64,000 nt of DNA, from positions 47,215 through 111,214 of the forward strand of contig SMSL01000009.1 of the NCBI GenBank assembly GCA_007859995.1, read 5' to 3'. Shown here piece by piece: positions 48,175-57,145 of the stretch (the stretch's first letter is position 1; the number at the start of each line of letters is the position of its first letter). The position numbers and the translations under genes are program-made. This DNA is from Candidatus Brocadiaceae bacterium S225 (GTDB lineage Bacteria > Planctomycetota > Brocadiia > Brocadiales > Scalinduaceae). Below the pieces are notes generated by a model. The model was not told where the DNA came from. It made no database searches and was given only the letters and a program-made list of their open reading frames with translations.

Positions 48175-48588
48175 TTCTCACATTATCGCAATACATGTAC
48201 CAAAAATTTGTTTTAACCTGAAACAATCCATGGTGATCCTTAAGTTATGTGCCAACATGCCCTTGTGCTTTAGATTGATATTGTTCCATTTTGTCTGGCA
48301 GGTTGGTATTGTTTAAAAAAGTAGCATTACTTGTGCTAATACGGGAAATTTTTAGCGTTACAAAAGCATTGGCGCTGTTATTTGCTTATATTTTTCAGAA
48401 GGCTATATTCTTTATGGAAGGTACCGTCCTGCTTTCTTCATTATCTATGGTTTGTAGAGACGTCGTCATCTTTCTTTTGCGTTGACTTCAATAGTACTCG
48501 GAGGTACCATTTCTTAACTTTTAATTAAGAAGATCAAAACTTCGACGTTCTAGATTGTAAATCTTATTAAACGTCAGTCAATACAAGA
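48175..48588. other. 414-base intergenic region
   Basis: Between divergent dgc and dehydrogenase genes. A hydrophobic 64-residue reading frame at 48291-48485 (TTG start) cannot be supported by a ribosome site. A TTCTTAA/TTAAGAA palindrome lies near 48510-48531. Confidence 0.3.
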
Positions 48589-49590
48589 ATGTCCAAAACA
48601 TTAAAGATATTGTTATGTTCAGATGATGACGGGATAATGGTAAAGACCATAAAATCGATGGTTAGCGGTAAAGGGTTTGATGTAAATATCGTTCTCGTTA
48701 GAGATCAGCACGATGTAGATTCTATATCTAAAGAGATAGTGGATGCTGATATTGTGTATCCGGACAAGGCTATGATTACCGGGGAAATGATAATGAGTGC
48801 GGAGAAGGTAAGATTATTCCAGTGCGGTGCCGGATATGATACGGTAAATCTTGAATCAGCCAGAGAGAGAAAGATTCATGTATGCAATATGCCCGGCCTT
48901 ACAGCTCAATCAGTCGCAGAACATGCAATGTACCTTATGTTAGCGTTAGCCAGGAATGACAGAGATTACGGACAGGAGATGAAGGACGGAAAATGGAATA
49001 GGGGGGTTGGTATTGAGCTTGCCGGAAAAACACTTGGTTTGATTGGGTTTGGTAACATTGGCAGGATACAGGCCAGGATTGCTCATGGATTTGGAATGAA
49101 GGTAATAGCATTTAGAAAGAATAAGGAGAGAGGGAATGACGGACTTGATTTTGTAGATATTGTTGATTTTGATTATTTATTGGGGAAATCTGACATCATT
49201 TCTATTCTCCTCCCTTTAATAAAACATGGTAGTTATAAGACGGAAAGATTGATCGGGAAAAAGGAGCTGGAAGAAATAGGTGGAGCAGGGCTCGGGTGGT
49301 TGATAAATACGTCGAGAGGGTCAATCGTCAATGAGAATGATTTAATAGAGTCTTTAAGAAGCGGAGTTATCAAAAAGGCAGCTCTGGATGTGTATGAAAT
49401 TGAACCTCTTCCGGAGCATAGTGAATTGAGAAGACTTCCAAATGTCTTACTTACTCCTCATATAGCCGGTGATACGAAAGAAGCCCTGATCAGGAGATAT
49501 ACCCTGATCGCAGAGAACGCAATAAAAGTCATGAATAACGAAAAGCCACGATACATTGTAAAAGAGCTGCAATCTGTTTTTGTGGATTAA
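48589..49590 (+). CDS. D-2-hydroxyacid dehydrogenase family protein
   Basis: 333 residues. Rossmann NAD motif GLIGFGNIGRIQAR (near residue 147), catalytic Arg in INTSRGSIVNE, Glu in YEIEPLPEHS and His in LLTPHIAGDT. It resembles phosphoglycerate or hydroxypyruvate dehydrogenases but lacks the C-terminal ACT domain of SerA. The substrate is unknown. It ends at a shared terminator with the TIR-TPR gene. Confidence 0.9.
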   Translation: MSKTLKILLCSDDDGIMVKTIKSMVSGKGFDVNIVLVRDQHDVDSISKEIVDADIVYPDKAMITGEMIMSAEKVRLFQCGAGYDTVNLESARERKIHVCNMPGLTAQSVAEHAMYLMLALARNDRDYGQEMKDGKWNRGVGIELAGKTLGLIGFGNIGRIQARIAHGFGMKVIAFRKNKERGNDGLDFVDIVDFDYLLGKSDIISILLPLIKHGSYKTERLIGKKELEEIGGAGLGWLINTSRGSIVNENDLIESLRSGVIKKAALDVYEIEPLPEHSELRRLPNVLLTPHIAGDTKEALIRRYTLIAENAIKVMNNEKPRYIVKELQSVFVD

Positions 49591-49633
49591 GCACATGACA
49601 GATTAGTTTTCCCCCCCAAGAGATAAATCCATA

Positions 49634-49673
49634 TTTATTCTAAAGTCCATTAACAAATAGACTTTAGAATAAA
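49634..49673. terminator. Bidirectional terminator
   Basis: A perfect 14-base inverted repeat (TTTATTCTAAAGTC / GACTTTAGAATAAA) with a 12-base loop between the convergent dehydrogenase and TIR-TPR genes. Confidence 0.8.
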
Positions 49674-49706
49674 CAACAGATTGTCTTAGTTTATTAAACA
49701 AAAAGC

Positions 49707-51977
49707 TTAATCCTCAACTTTGTGCTCTTTCCTTTTTTCCAGTTTTTCCAGTAAAAACAAAATCTCAGCAGCGTCTATATAATCCAAATCTGGATCGGAG
49801 GCCAATTCTTTTTCACGAGAACCGGTAAGGACGGACTGTAGCTTTGAAATTAACAGTTTACCTTCATCTGGTATTTTCGGGTCTTTTGCCACTTCATCCA
49901 GGTGCTTTTTTACCTCTTCCGGTGGTTGACTTCCCACTGCATCATAAAATAAGGTACATAATCTTGCGCCCGGATTATGATCCTCTCCGCCATCACGACG
50001 AAATGCGAGATATAACTGGATCGCCTGTTCACGCGCCTGTGCCGCTGCTTCCTGGTTGTCATCTGCCAGTTCGATTTCACTCAGCTTGTCCCATGCCCTC
50101 CACGGTTCAACACCATGACCATAAGGCTTAAAGCACTCAATAGCCCGCTGGATTTCCTGTCTGGCTTCTTCATAACGTTTAAGTGTGATTAATGTAATGG
50201 ATAAATTTCCACGGACGCGCCCCTCATCTGCCATGTTATTGATCTCTACATATTTTTCTGATGACCGTTGTAAAAAAGTTACTGCTTCATCTGTACGTCC
50301 TACTTTCGCGTAAAAACTTCCGAGTCTTCCCAGGTTCCTGGCTTGATCCAGGAGATTTTTTTGCTCTTCAGAAATGGCAAGAGATTTTTGAAACGACTGT
50401 TCCGCTTCTTCAAATTGACCGATCTCCTCATGTACCGCACCCATCTGCTGATAGGCGACTGCAACCATATTCAAATCACCAAGGTCCTCAAATATCTCCC
50501 GTGCTTCATCGTGGGCCTTAATCGCGTCTTCGTATCGGTCCTGAGACAAACGTACAGTTCCTAGTTGTCCTTTTCCTATGGCGGCATGTTTCTTACTATT
50601 GAATTTTCCGGCTATACGTATGCACTCTTCAAAAGCGGCAGCTGATTCATCCAGACGATCAAGATCAAGAAGACACTCTCCTTTTTTTGCGAGTGTAGCA
50701 GATGCCATTATTCCGGCAGCCTCAGAGTCTTTCCGGCTGGCAATCAGTTCAAAGCGTTTGAGTGCTTCATTAATTGCTTGAAGCGCGTTTTCAGAAGCGC
50801 CTCCCATTCTCAGTACCCGTCCAAGCAGTACGTATGCTTCTGCCGTGTCGTGGTCTGCGCCCTCATAACTTTGATCACCGGCTTTTAAGCATTTATCAAG
50901 CAGTACCTGTGCGACGCTTAAAGCTTGAGGAAGGTTTCCCATCTCCAGGTATTTTTCAACCTGCAATCTCAATGTTTCAAATCTTGCAGGGTTCCATTCT
51001 GAAGACTTCTTCTGTTCCTCTTCCTGGATCACCTTTACTTTTGCCAGAATATCAGGCTTGTCCAGATGCGCGATCAATTGTTCAAGTAATGTAGCCCTGT
51101 CCAGAGTCACTTCAGGTACTTTCTGCGCCTGTACATATTCCATGGATTTGATTAGATTAGGAAGTTCCATCAGTGTCAGCTCATCCGCAAGTTTTGAATC
51201 TGCAGATTGTTGCTTATACAGAAATTCACTTAATTGTCGCAGGCATTCTGACCATCTGCCCCTGCTTCTATCGAGAGTGGTTTGATCCAATTCATTCTTG
51301 AGGAAAGGGCACAGTGAGGGATGGAAATGCAGAAAACCGTAAGGCATTGGTTTCGCCAGGTTAATTTCGCGTAATTCACTAACCAGTAAATCCCTCTCAG
51401 TGTCATTAAGCTGTAAAACATTTGCGATATTTGAAATACTACCGCCTCCCTGAAATACACCCAGCGGCTTAATTTTCTCACGAATACCCGGAGACAGTCG
51501 CCGTAAGGAATTTTCTATACCGGCGAAGAGAGCGCTTTGTCGCTTATCAGAAAGACTTTTATTCAACACCGCAACTATTTGAGATGTGGTTGCATTTATA
51601 CCTCCGGGCCCGATCTTAATCGGCGTCTCAACCGATTTGTTTGCAAAATGAGTATTAAACTCTGCAGGCTTGACACCTGCCAACAGTAATGGAATCACTT
51701 TGTAATCATCATCTGCTTCTTTTTCGTTAACTTCCAGAGCATATTTTATTTCTTTCACTACCTGGGAAGAGTTTATCGTGTCAGGCCCAATGACAGCAAT
51801 GAATGCACCTGCCTGTTCAATCTCCTCTTTTATATTTGCTTCCAATTCATCACCTGGCGCGACTGATTCCGGAACAACACGGGTATTCAGACCCTGGTTT
51901 TCAATAGCCTCACGCAGAGTTACTACAAGTCCTTCATATTTCATACCGTGGGAAATAAAGATAGAATTATTTTTCAT
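49707..51977 (-). CDS. TIR-like domain protein with tetratricopeptide repeats
   Basis: 756 residues. The N terminus (1-140) looks like a TIR/TIR_2 fold: SIFISHGMKYEGLVVTLREAIE, FIAVIGPDTINSSQVVKEIKYAL, YKVIPLLLAG; the Glu in VVKEIKYAL lies where the NADase glutamate sits. A helical middle region (150-330) links to about eight TPR units (roughly 335-680) and a C-terminal helical end. TIR-TPR proteins are used in prokaryotic NAD-depleting defence or in protein scaffolding; which applies here is not known. It appears monocistronic and has no adjacent defence genes. Confidence 0.8.
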   Translation of the reverse strand: MKNNSIFISHGMKYEGLVVTLREAIENQGLNTRVVPESVAPGDELEANIKEEIEQAGAFIAVIGPDTINSSQVVKEIKYALEVNEKEADDDYKVIPLLLAGVKPAEFNTHFANKSVETPIKIGPGGINATTSQIVAVLNKSLSDKRQSALFAGIENSLRRLSPGIREKIKPLGVFQGGGSISNIANVLQLNDTERDLLVSELREINLAKPMPYGFLHFHPSLCPFLKNELDQTTLDRSRGRWSECLRQLSEFLYKQQSADSKLADELTLMELPNLIKSMEYVQAQKVPEVTLDRATLLEQLIAHLDKPDILAKVKVIQEEEQKKSSEWNPARFETLRLQVEKYLEMGNLPQALSVAQVLLDKCLKAGDQSYEGADHDTAEAYVLLGRVLRMGGASENALQAINEALKRFELIASRKDSEAAGIMASATLAKKGECLLDLDRLDESAAAFEECIRIAGKFNSKKHAAIGKGQLGTVRLSQDRYEDAIKAHDEAREIFEDLGDLNMVAVAYQQMGAVHEEIGQFEEAEQSFQKSLAISEEQKNLLDQARNLGRLGSFYAKVGRTDEAVTFLQRSSEKYVEINNMADEGRVRGNLSITLITLKRYEEARQEIQRAIECFKPYGHGVEPWRAWDKLSEIELADDNQEAAAQAREQAIQLYLAFRRDGGEDHNPGARLCTLFYDAVGSQPPEEVKKHLDEVAKDPKIPDEGKLLISKLQSVLTGSREKELASDPDLDYIDAAEILFLLEKLEKRKEHKVED

Positions 51978-52393
51978 AATGCCTTTCCAAATATTAATTA
52001 CACAATTTTAACTGGATGTAAAGTATTTTGTCACGACAGCAACCTGACCAGTGCTGTCATATTTTTTTCGCCAAATACTATCTTCCATGTTTTTTACTGG
52101 ATTTCAAATATATTACGAAAAAATATAATAATGAATGCCTTTGAACTCAATGTGCAAAACGTCTGAATACTTAAATATTTGTGCAACAAGCGCTATATTC
52201 CTTCCTGGAAATAAAATATTTTAACATCTTATTCACATGGTACGGTAACTTTAATTGACATATTCACAATCATTACTATAATAAACGATTCAAAATTCCG
52301 GGGATTCATGGCGTTTAAGTCGGTTTGCAATAACCACTAAGGGAAAAACCTCATGTCATTTAACATATTTATTACAGGAAAAAAACGTAAAAG
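51978..52393. other. 416-base divergent intergenic region
   Basis: AT-rich, between the TIR-TPR gene and cysteine synthase. It has a strong promoter on the plus strand, listed separately. Nothing else was recognised. Confidence 0.4.
52255..52282 (+). promoter_or_regulatory. Strong sigma-70 type promoter of the cysteine synthase gene
   Basis: Perfect TTGACA (52255-52260), 16-base spacer and perfect TATAAT (52277-52282). The mRNA leader would be about 105 bases before the start codon at 52394. Confidence 0.7.
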
Positions 52394-53332
52394 ATGAGTG
52401 GTAAAATCGAAAGTCTTGATATTGATGAAAGGGTAGCCAGTACCGTATTGAGGTATGTCGGAAATACTCCTTTAGTAAGGATCAAAACTCCTCATTATAT
52501 ATCTGATAAAATCGAGATATACGCTAAGCTTGAATATTTTAATCCGGGAGGTTCGGTAAAAGACCGTCCGGTGTTGAGGATGATAAAAGAGGCAATAAAG
52601 ACCGGAGAACTTACTCGCGGCAAGGCAATCCTGGACTCTACCTCTGGTAACGCGGGAGTAGCATACTCAATGATAGGCGCAGCGTTGGGATATGAAGTGG
52701 ATTTGGTTATACCCGGCAATGCCAGCAAAGAAAGAATGCAAACCATCAGGGCTTACGGGGCAACAATTATCACGACTGATCCTATAAAGGGATATGATGA
52801 AGCTATAAGAAAAGCACATGAGATGCTGACAGAAAATCCCGATAAATATTATATGCCGGATCAATACGCAAACGAGAATAATCCAATTGCCCATTATGAA
52901 ACTACAGGTAAGGAAATCCTGGAACAGACTGATGGAAGGGTTACACACTTTATTTGCGGTGTTGGTACAGGCGGTACCGTTATGGGTGTAGGGAGAAGGC
53001 TGAAGGAATACAACCCGGACATAAAGATTTATGTTATCAAACCTGAGGACTTTCCAGGGATTGAGGGGCTGAAGCCTATGGGGGCAGAATATATAAAACC
53101 AAAAATTTATCGTGATGACTTTATCGAAGATAATGTATTTCATGTAACCTCTGAAGAGGCAAAGGACACGTGTTGTACTCTGGCCAGTGAAATGGCTCTC
53201 TTTGTCGGGCAGTCGTCCGGCGCATTTATGAAAGGTGCCCTGGAGTTGGCCGTGGAAATAGATGAAGGTGTTATCGTCACCCTTTTTCCTGATACCGGCA
53301 GCAGATATTTCAGCACACAATTATGGGAATAA
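52394..53332 (+). CDS. Cysteine synthase-like PLP enzyme
   Basis: 312 residues. Fold-type II PLP enzyme with the PLP lysine in NPGGSVKDRPVL (near 57), the TSGNAGVAYS substrate loop, and GVGTGGTVMGVGRRL binding PLP phosphate. It is closest to O-acetylserine or O-phosphoserine sulfhydrylases (CysK/CysM), making cysteine from sulfide, though a cystathionine beta-synthase-like role cannot be excluded. The TPR lipoprotein gene follows within six bases of its stop. Confidence 0.88.
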   Translation: MSGKIESLDIDERVASTVLRYVGNTPLVRIKTPHYISDKIEIYAKLEYFNPGGSVKDRPVLRMIKEAIKTGELTRGKAILDSTSGNAGVAYSMIGAALGYEVDLVIPGNASKERMQTIRAYGATIITTDPIKGYDEAIRKAHEMLTENPDKYYMPDQYANENNPIAHYETTGKEILEQTDGRVTHFICGVGTGGTVMGVGRRLKEYNPDIKIYVIKPEDFPGIEGLKPMGAEYIKPKIYRDDFIEDNVFHVTSEEAKDTCCTLASEMALFVGQSSGAFMKGALELAVEIDEGVIVTLFPDTGSRYFSTQLWE

Positions 53333-53337
53333 AAAAA

Positions 53338-54048
53338 ATGAAAAGAAATTTATTTACACTTATAGGCATTTCAATATTGTCGCTTCTGTTTATTACAATG
53401 AATTCAGGTTGCAGTGGTAAGCTGAAAGACGCTGAAGAACATTACGATATAGGTACTATGCATTGGAAACAGGGGAAGTTTGATGAAGCCATCGAAGAGT
53501 ATCAGTGGGCAATAACCGTTTTCCCCAATTTCGAGAAAGCGCATTTTAATCTGGGTTGTGTGTATACTCAGAAAGGGGAATTCGACCTTGCAATTGAGTC
53601 ATTCAAGAGAGGATTGGAAATCAAACCGGATTGGTTAGAGGCTCATACAAATCTGGGTGCCGCATATGAAACAAATAATATGTTCGACGAGGCGATGAAG
53701 GAGTACAAAATGGCATTAGGGCTTAATCCCGGTATCCCGGAATCGCATCTGAATCTGGGCAATCTCTATTTCAAGATGGAGAAGCTTGATGACGCTATTG
53801 CGGAATATAACATGGCTACTAAACTTGAGCCTGGTTTTGCGGAAGCATACAACAATCTCGGTTATGTTTATCTCAAACAGGGTAAATACAGTTTAGCAAT
53901 TAACCATTTTAAGAAGGCCGTTGAACAAAAGCCGAATTATGTCAGCGCACATAATAATCTTGGACAGGCATATATAAAAGTAGGGCTACGTGAAAAAGCA
54001 ATGGAACAGTACGATATAGTCCATGAACTTACCGGCAAGAATAAGTGA
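53338..54048 (+). CDS. TPR-repeat lipoprotein
   Basis: 236 residues from the ATG at 53338; an ATG at 53323 overlapping the upstream gene is also possible. A signal peptide with lipobox (MNSGC) is followed by about six tandem TPR units of 34 residues (AHFNLGCVYTQKGEFDLAIESFKRGLEIKPD and similar). It is a membrane-anchored scaffold protein of unknown partner, coexpressed with cysteine synthase by position. Confidence 0.88.
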   Translation: MKRNLFTLIGISILSLLFITMNSGCSGKLKDAEEHYDIGTMHWKQGKFDEAIEEYQWAITVFPNFEKAHFNLGCVYTQKGEFDLAIESFKRGLEIKPDWLEAHTNLGAAYETNNMFDEAMKEYKMALGLNPGIPESHLNLGNLYFKMEKLDDAIAEYNMATKLEPGFAEAYNNLGYVYLKQGKYSLAINHFKKAVEQKPNYVSAHNNLGQAYIKVGLREKAMEQYDIVHELTGKNK

Positions 54049-54107
54049 ATAAACTGAGGATGACACCTAAAACCTGACCTGAACGAGCCAGAGCAAAATA
54101 GGAGTCA

Positions 54108-54245
54108 GTAAATTACAAATCTCAAATCATAAACTACAAACAAATTTCAAATTACAATGTCCGAGTGATCAAAATCAGCTTGTTTAGAATTTTGCATTTC
54201 TTCATTGGGATTTGTTTGTTATTTGGAGCTTATTATTTAGTGCTT
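54108..54245. repeat. Imperfect long inverted repeat, dispersed palindrome family
   Basis: The left part (AAATCATAAACTACAAACAAATTTC) and right part (GGGATTTGTTTGTTATTTGGAG) are imperfect complements. They share the CAAACAA-CAAAT-type core with the hairpin at 41273-41324, suggesting a small mobile palindrome or repeated terminator type. Confidence 0.4.
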
Positions 54246-54335
54246 AACAGATTTCACAAAGATTCTATTAATAATTATGTTGTCAAGATTAGTTAAAATA
54301 TTCTTACTAAGAGAATATATAATGATCCTTCCCAT

Positions 54336-55160
54336 CTAGTAAGCAAACAACGACTTTACATCACCGGAATCTGGTGCAATCAACTGCTGTAACCGTTCAA
54401 TAGCTACTTTTCCCTTAGCTCCCATATGTGCCGAAAAATTATTTACATACAGACCGATGTGTGACTTGATCACACTATCTTCCGTTTCCTGTGCATGCTC
54501 TCTTATAAAAGATTTTGATTTTTCAGGATTATTCCAGGCAAACTCGACACTTCGCCGAATTAATCCGTCCACCTGGCTGGCTGCATCTATACCAAGATCT
54601 CTGCGGACCGCAATTCCGCCCAGTGGAATTGGCGCTTCCGTTTTTCTCTCCCAATACTCACCCAGGTCACAAATCAGATACAACCCGTCCTGTTCATAAG
54701 TAAAACGACTCTCGTGAATCACAAGGCTCTGCTTTCTGTCACCATTCAACAACTCACGATACAATTCATCAAAGACGGCATATTCCGCGTTATAAGTTAC
54801 GCCTTCGCCCGCAGCCCAAAACCTGAGGAGAGCATTTGCAGTCGTGTTTTCACCGGGTACACCAACAGGAATATCCGGATCAAGACTATTCGATTTTGTA
54901 GAGAGTAAAAGCGGACCACATCCATATCCCATGGCTCCACCGGAATATAAAAGCCCATACCTGTCCCGCACATTCCAGAGGTTTCCATAAGAGATCTTGA
55001 CAATATCAAAATCACCTGCCTGAGCGCCTTCATTCAAGCTTTGCACATCAGCAAAAGTTATTTCAAACTCAAATGTGTCCACATCTATCAAATGATTCAA
55101 AAGAGCATGAAAGATAAAGGTGTCATTAGGGCATGGAGAAATGCCGATTTTCAATTTCAT
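54336..55160 (-). CDS. mqnD: 1,4-dihydroxy-6-naphthoate synthase, copy 1
   Basis: 274 residues from the ATG at 55160, which overlaps the mqnB stop in ATGA. MqnD makes 1,4-dihydroxy-6-naphthoate from cyclic dehypoxanthinyl futalosine. The start KIGISPCPNDTFIFHALLN and the SYGNLWNVRDRYGLLYSGGAMGYGCGPLLL segment are diagnostic. It is part of the left unit of a 1,985-bp tandem duplication. Its C terminus (APDSGDVKSLFAY) is the unaltered one; in copy 2 the last residues come from the junction. Confidence 0.95.
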   Translation of the reverse strand: MKLKIGISPCPNDTFIFHALLNHLIDVDTFEFEITFADVQSLNEGAQAGDFDIVKISYGNLWNVRDRYGLLYSGGAMGYGCGPLLLSTKSNSLDPDIPVGVPGENTTANALLRFWAAGEGVTYNAEYAVFDELYRELLNGDRKQSLVIHESRFTYEQDGLYLICDLGEYWERKTEAPIPLGGIAVRRDLGIDAASQVDGLIRRSVEFAWNNPEKSKSFIREHAQETEDSVIKSHIGLYVNNFSAHMGAKGKVAIERLQQLIAPDSGDVKSLFAY

Positions 55161-55825
55161 AATACACCACCACACAAATCCCTCAGTGACATTATCGCAC
55201 CGATAATGTCCCAGCTCTCCCTGTCACGGGTAGTGGCAATGTTGGAAATACTTCTAATCTGTAGAACCGGAATCCCGAAGTCCTCCCCAAATTTCAATGC
55301 TCCTGCTCCCTCCATAGACTCTACTTCAACACCGTACTTTTCAGCCCGTAAGATACCGGTTGCTTCTGTCCCGGTAGCCGTATTTACGGTTGCCCCGGTA
55401 ACAACGGGAAGGGCCTTCAGAGAATCCACAAACAGGTCGTCGAAAACGGTAAGGCTTCTACTTTCATAATATTTCAGCTCTCCCAGGTCCAGATCATTCA
55501 AGCTCAAAAAAGAGTCAGAATCTTCTGCACCCAGATCAGCCACAACCTCTTTGTCAATAATAACAGGAGTGCCCAGAACCCTTACCTCCTCTCTTGCTCC
55601 GGCATAAGCGCCTGCAATACCGATCTGCAGGATCCTGTCAACAGGAGTATTCAGATGGAACTGTACCAGAGAAGCGTAAGTATTCAGCACCCCGATACCG
55701 GTTACTAAAAAAGAGATTCCTTTCTTTTCAAAACAGCTACCGGCAGTTTCGATTTCTGATGAGCTTATTGATGGGAATATCCCTCTAAGCTCTAAAGAAG
55801 TGGCGGTGCAAATGAGTGTCTTCAT
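55157..55825 (-). CDS. mqnB: Futalosine hydrolase, copy 1
   Basis: 222 residues from the ATG at 55825; an in-frame ATG ten codons upstream is less likely. Nucleoside-phosphorylase fold with ILQIGIAGAYAG, the substrate loop GATVNTATG and VESMEGAGALKF. It removes hypoxanthine from futalosine derivatives in the MQN pathway. It is coupled to mqnD by a four-base overlap. About a dozen residues differ from copy 2, mainly in the middle of the protein. Confidence 0.93.
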   Translation of the reverse strand: MKTLICTATSLELRGIFPSISSSEIETAGSCFEKKGISFLVTGIGVLNTYASLVQFHLNTPVDRILQIGIAGAYAGAREEVRVLGTPVIIDKEVVADLGAEDSDSFLSLNDLDLGELKYYESRSLTVFDDLFVDSLKALPVVTGATVNTATGTEATGILRAEKYGVEVESMEGAGALKFGEDFGIPVLQIRSISNIATTRDRESWDIIGAIMSLRDLCGGVL

Positions 55826-56323
55826 AATCTTTCGATTTAATCTTAAATACTGCATTTAATCAAGACATAAAAGCAATGACGAGGTTACAATTAACTGCTT
55901 TATGAATAAAAAAATAACCTCTCTTCCGTGATACCAGGAATAGCTAATCAGAAGTACCAGACAGACACCCTCTTTTGCAGTTAACCCAAGTTCGACAAAT
56001 AATTTTATAAAAGAACGTTAAATTATTAGTCGAACTTGGGTTAAGGCAGCAAATGCCTACTGTTCCTAATGCACGTTGAGGCTACTCAGGGTGATGAGCC
56101 TTTCAACTAATGAGTGATTTAATCGTAGTACTGAGAAAAAGAAATTTATTCTTGATGGCAATACGATGACTTGTGAGCTACCAGATGTGGGTTTATCAAT
56201 AGATCCAGTTTGAATCTGATGTGTTTTGATTTTGCAATTAAAACGAATATCAAACATCAAAGATGTGACCCCGTCATCCCCAAAACGAATACAAATAACA
56301 CAAGAAATTCAAATGTAATTTTG
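55826..56323. other. Intergenic part of duplication unit 1
   Basis: Holds the palindrome (55981-56044) and, near its end, two variants of a TGACCCCG(T/A)-TTCCC/CATCCC motif (about 56267-56283 and 56336-56352). A 64-residue frame at 56066-56260 minus is unsupported. The mqnB promoter should lie in 55830-55980. Confidence 0.4.
55981..56044. repeat. 64-base palindrome upstream of mqnB copy 1
   Basis: 16-base perfect arms (TTAACCCAAGTTCGAC and GTCGAACTTGGGTTAA), with a second 8-base inner pair (AATAATTT/AAATTATT). It may be a regulatory site, a terminator of another transcript or a small MITE-like element. It is repeated identically in unit 2. Confidence 0.7.
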
Positions 56324-57145
56324 TCAATAGATTAGGTTTGACCCCGATTCCCTCCCTGGCGCAATCAACTGCTGTAACCGTTCAATAGCTACTTTTCCCT
56401 TAGCTCCCATATGTGCCGAAAAATTATTTACATACAGACCGATGTGTGACTTGATCACACTATCTTCCGTTTCCTGTGCATGCTCTCTTATAAAAGATTT
56501 TGATTTTTCAGGATTATTCCAGGCAAACTCGACACTTCGCCGAATTAATCCGTCCACCTGGCTGGCTGCATCTATACCAAGATCTCTGCGGACCGCAATT
56601 CCGCCCAGTGGGATTGGCGCTTCCGTTTTTCTTTCCCAATACTCACCCAGGTCACAAATCAGATACAACCCGTCCTGTTCATAAGTAAAACGACTCTCGT
56701 GAATCACAAGGCTCTGCTTTCTGTCACCATTCAACAACTCGCGATACAATTCATCAAAGACGGCATATTCCGCGTTATAAGTTACGCCTTCGCCCGCAGC
56801 CCAAAACCTGAGGAGAGCATTTGCAGTCGTGTTTTCACCGGGTACACCAACAGGAATATCCGGATCAAGACTATTCGATTTTGTAGAGAGTAAAAGCGGA
56901 CCACATCCATATCCCATGGCTCCACCGGAATATAAAAGCCCATACCTGTCCCGCACATTCCAGAGGTTTCCATAAGAGATCTTGACAATATCAAAATCAC
57001 CTGCCTGAGCGCCTTCATTCAAGCTTTGCACATCAGCAAAAGTTATTTCAAACTCAAATGTGTCCACATCTATCAAATGATTCAAAAGAGCATGAAAGAT
57101 AAAGGTGTCATTAGGGCATGGAGAAATGCCGATTTTCAATTTCAT
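56324..57145 (-). CDS. mqnD: 1,4-dihydroxy-6-naphthoate synthase, copy 2
   Basis: 273 residues, nearly identical to copy 1 through the core (only a few silent differences seen). The last 12 residues (GRESGSNLIY-type) come from the duplication junction and replace the copy-1 ending. Whether it is fully functional is uncertain because the altered end is short. Same ATGA overlap with mqnB copy 2. Confidence 0.9.
   Translation of the reverse strand: MKLKIGISPCPNDTFIFHALLNHLIDVDTFEFEITFADVQSLNEGAQAGDFDIVKISYGNLWNVRDRYGLLYSGGAMGYGCGPLLLSTKSNSLDPDIPVGVPGENTTANALLRFWAAGEGVTYNAEYAVFDELYRELLNGDRKQSLVIHESRFTYEQDGLYLICDLGEYWERKTEAPIPLGGIAVRRDLGIDAASQVDGLIRRSVEFAWNNPEKSKSFIREHAQETEDSVIKSHIGLYVNNFSAHMGAKGKVAIERLQQLIAPGRESGSNLIY

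Noticed and set aside
52667..53320. 217-codon minus-strand frame
   Set aside because: Fully antisense to the well-supported cysteine synthase gene.
56066..56260. 64-residue minus-strand frame, repeated in unit 2
   Set aside because: No ribosome site or recognisable similarity; it persists only because the duplication copied it.
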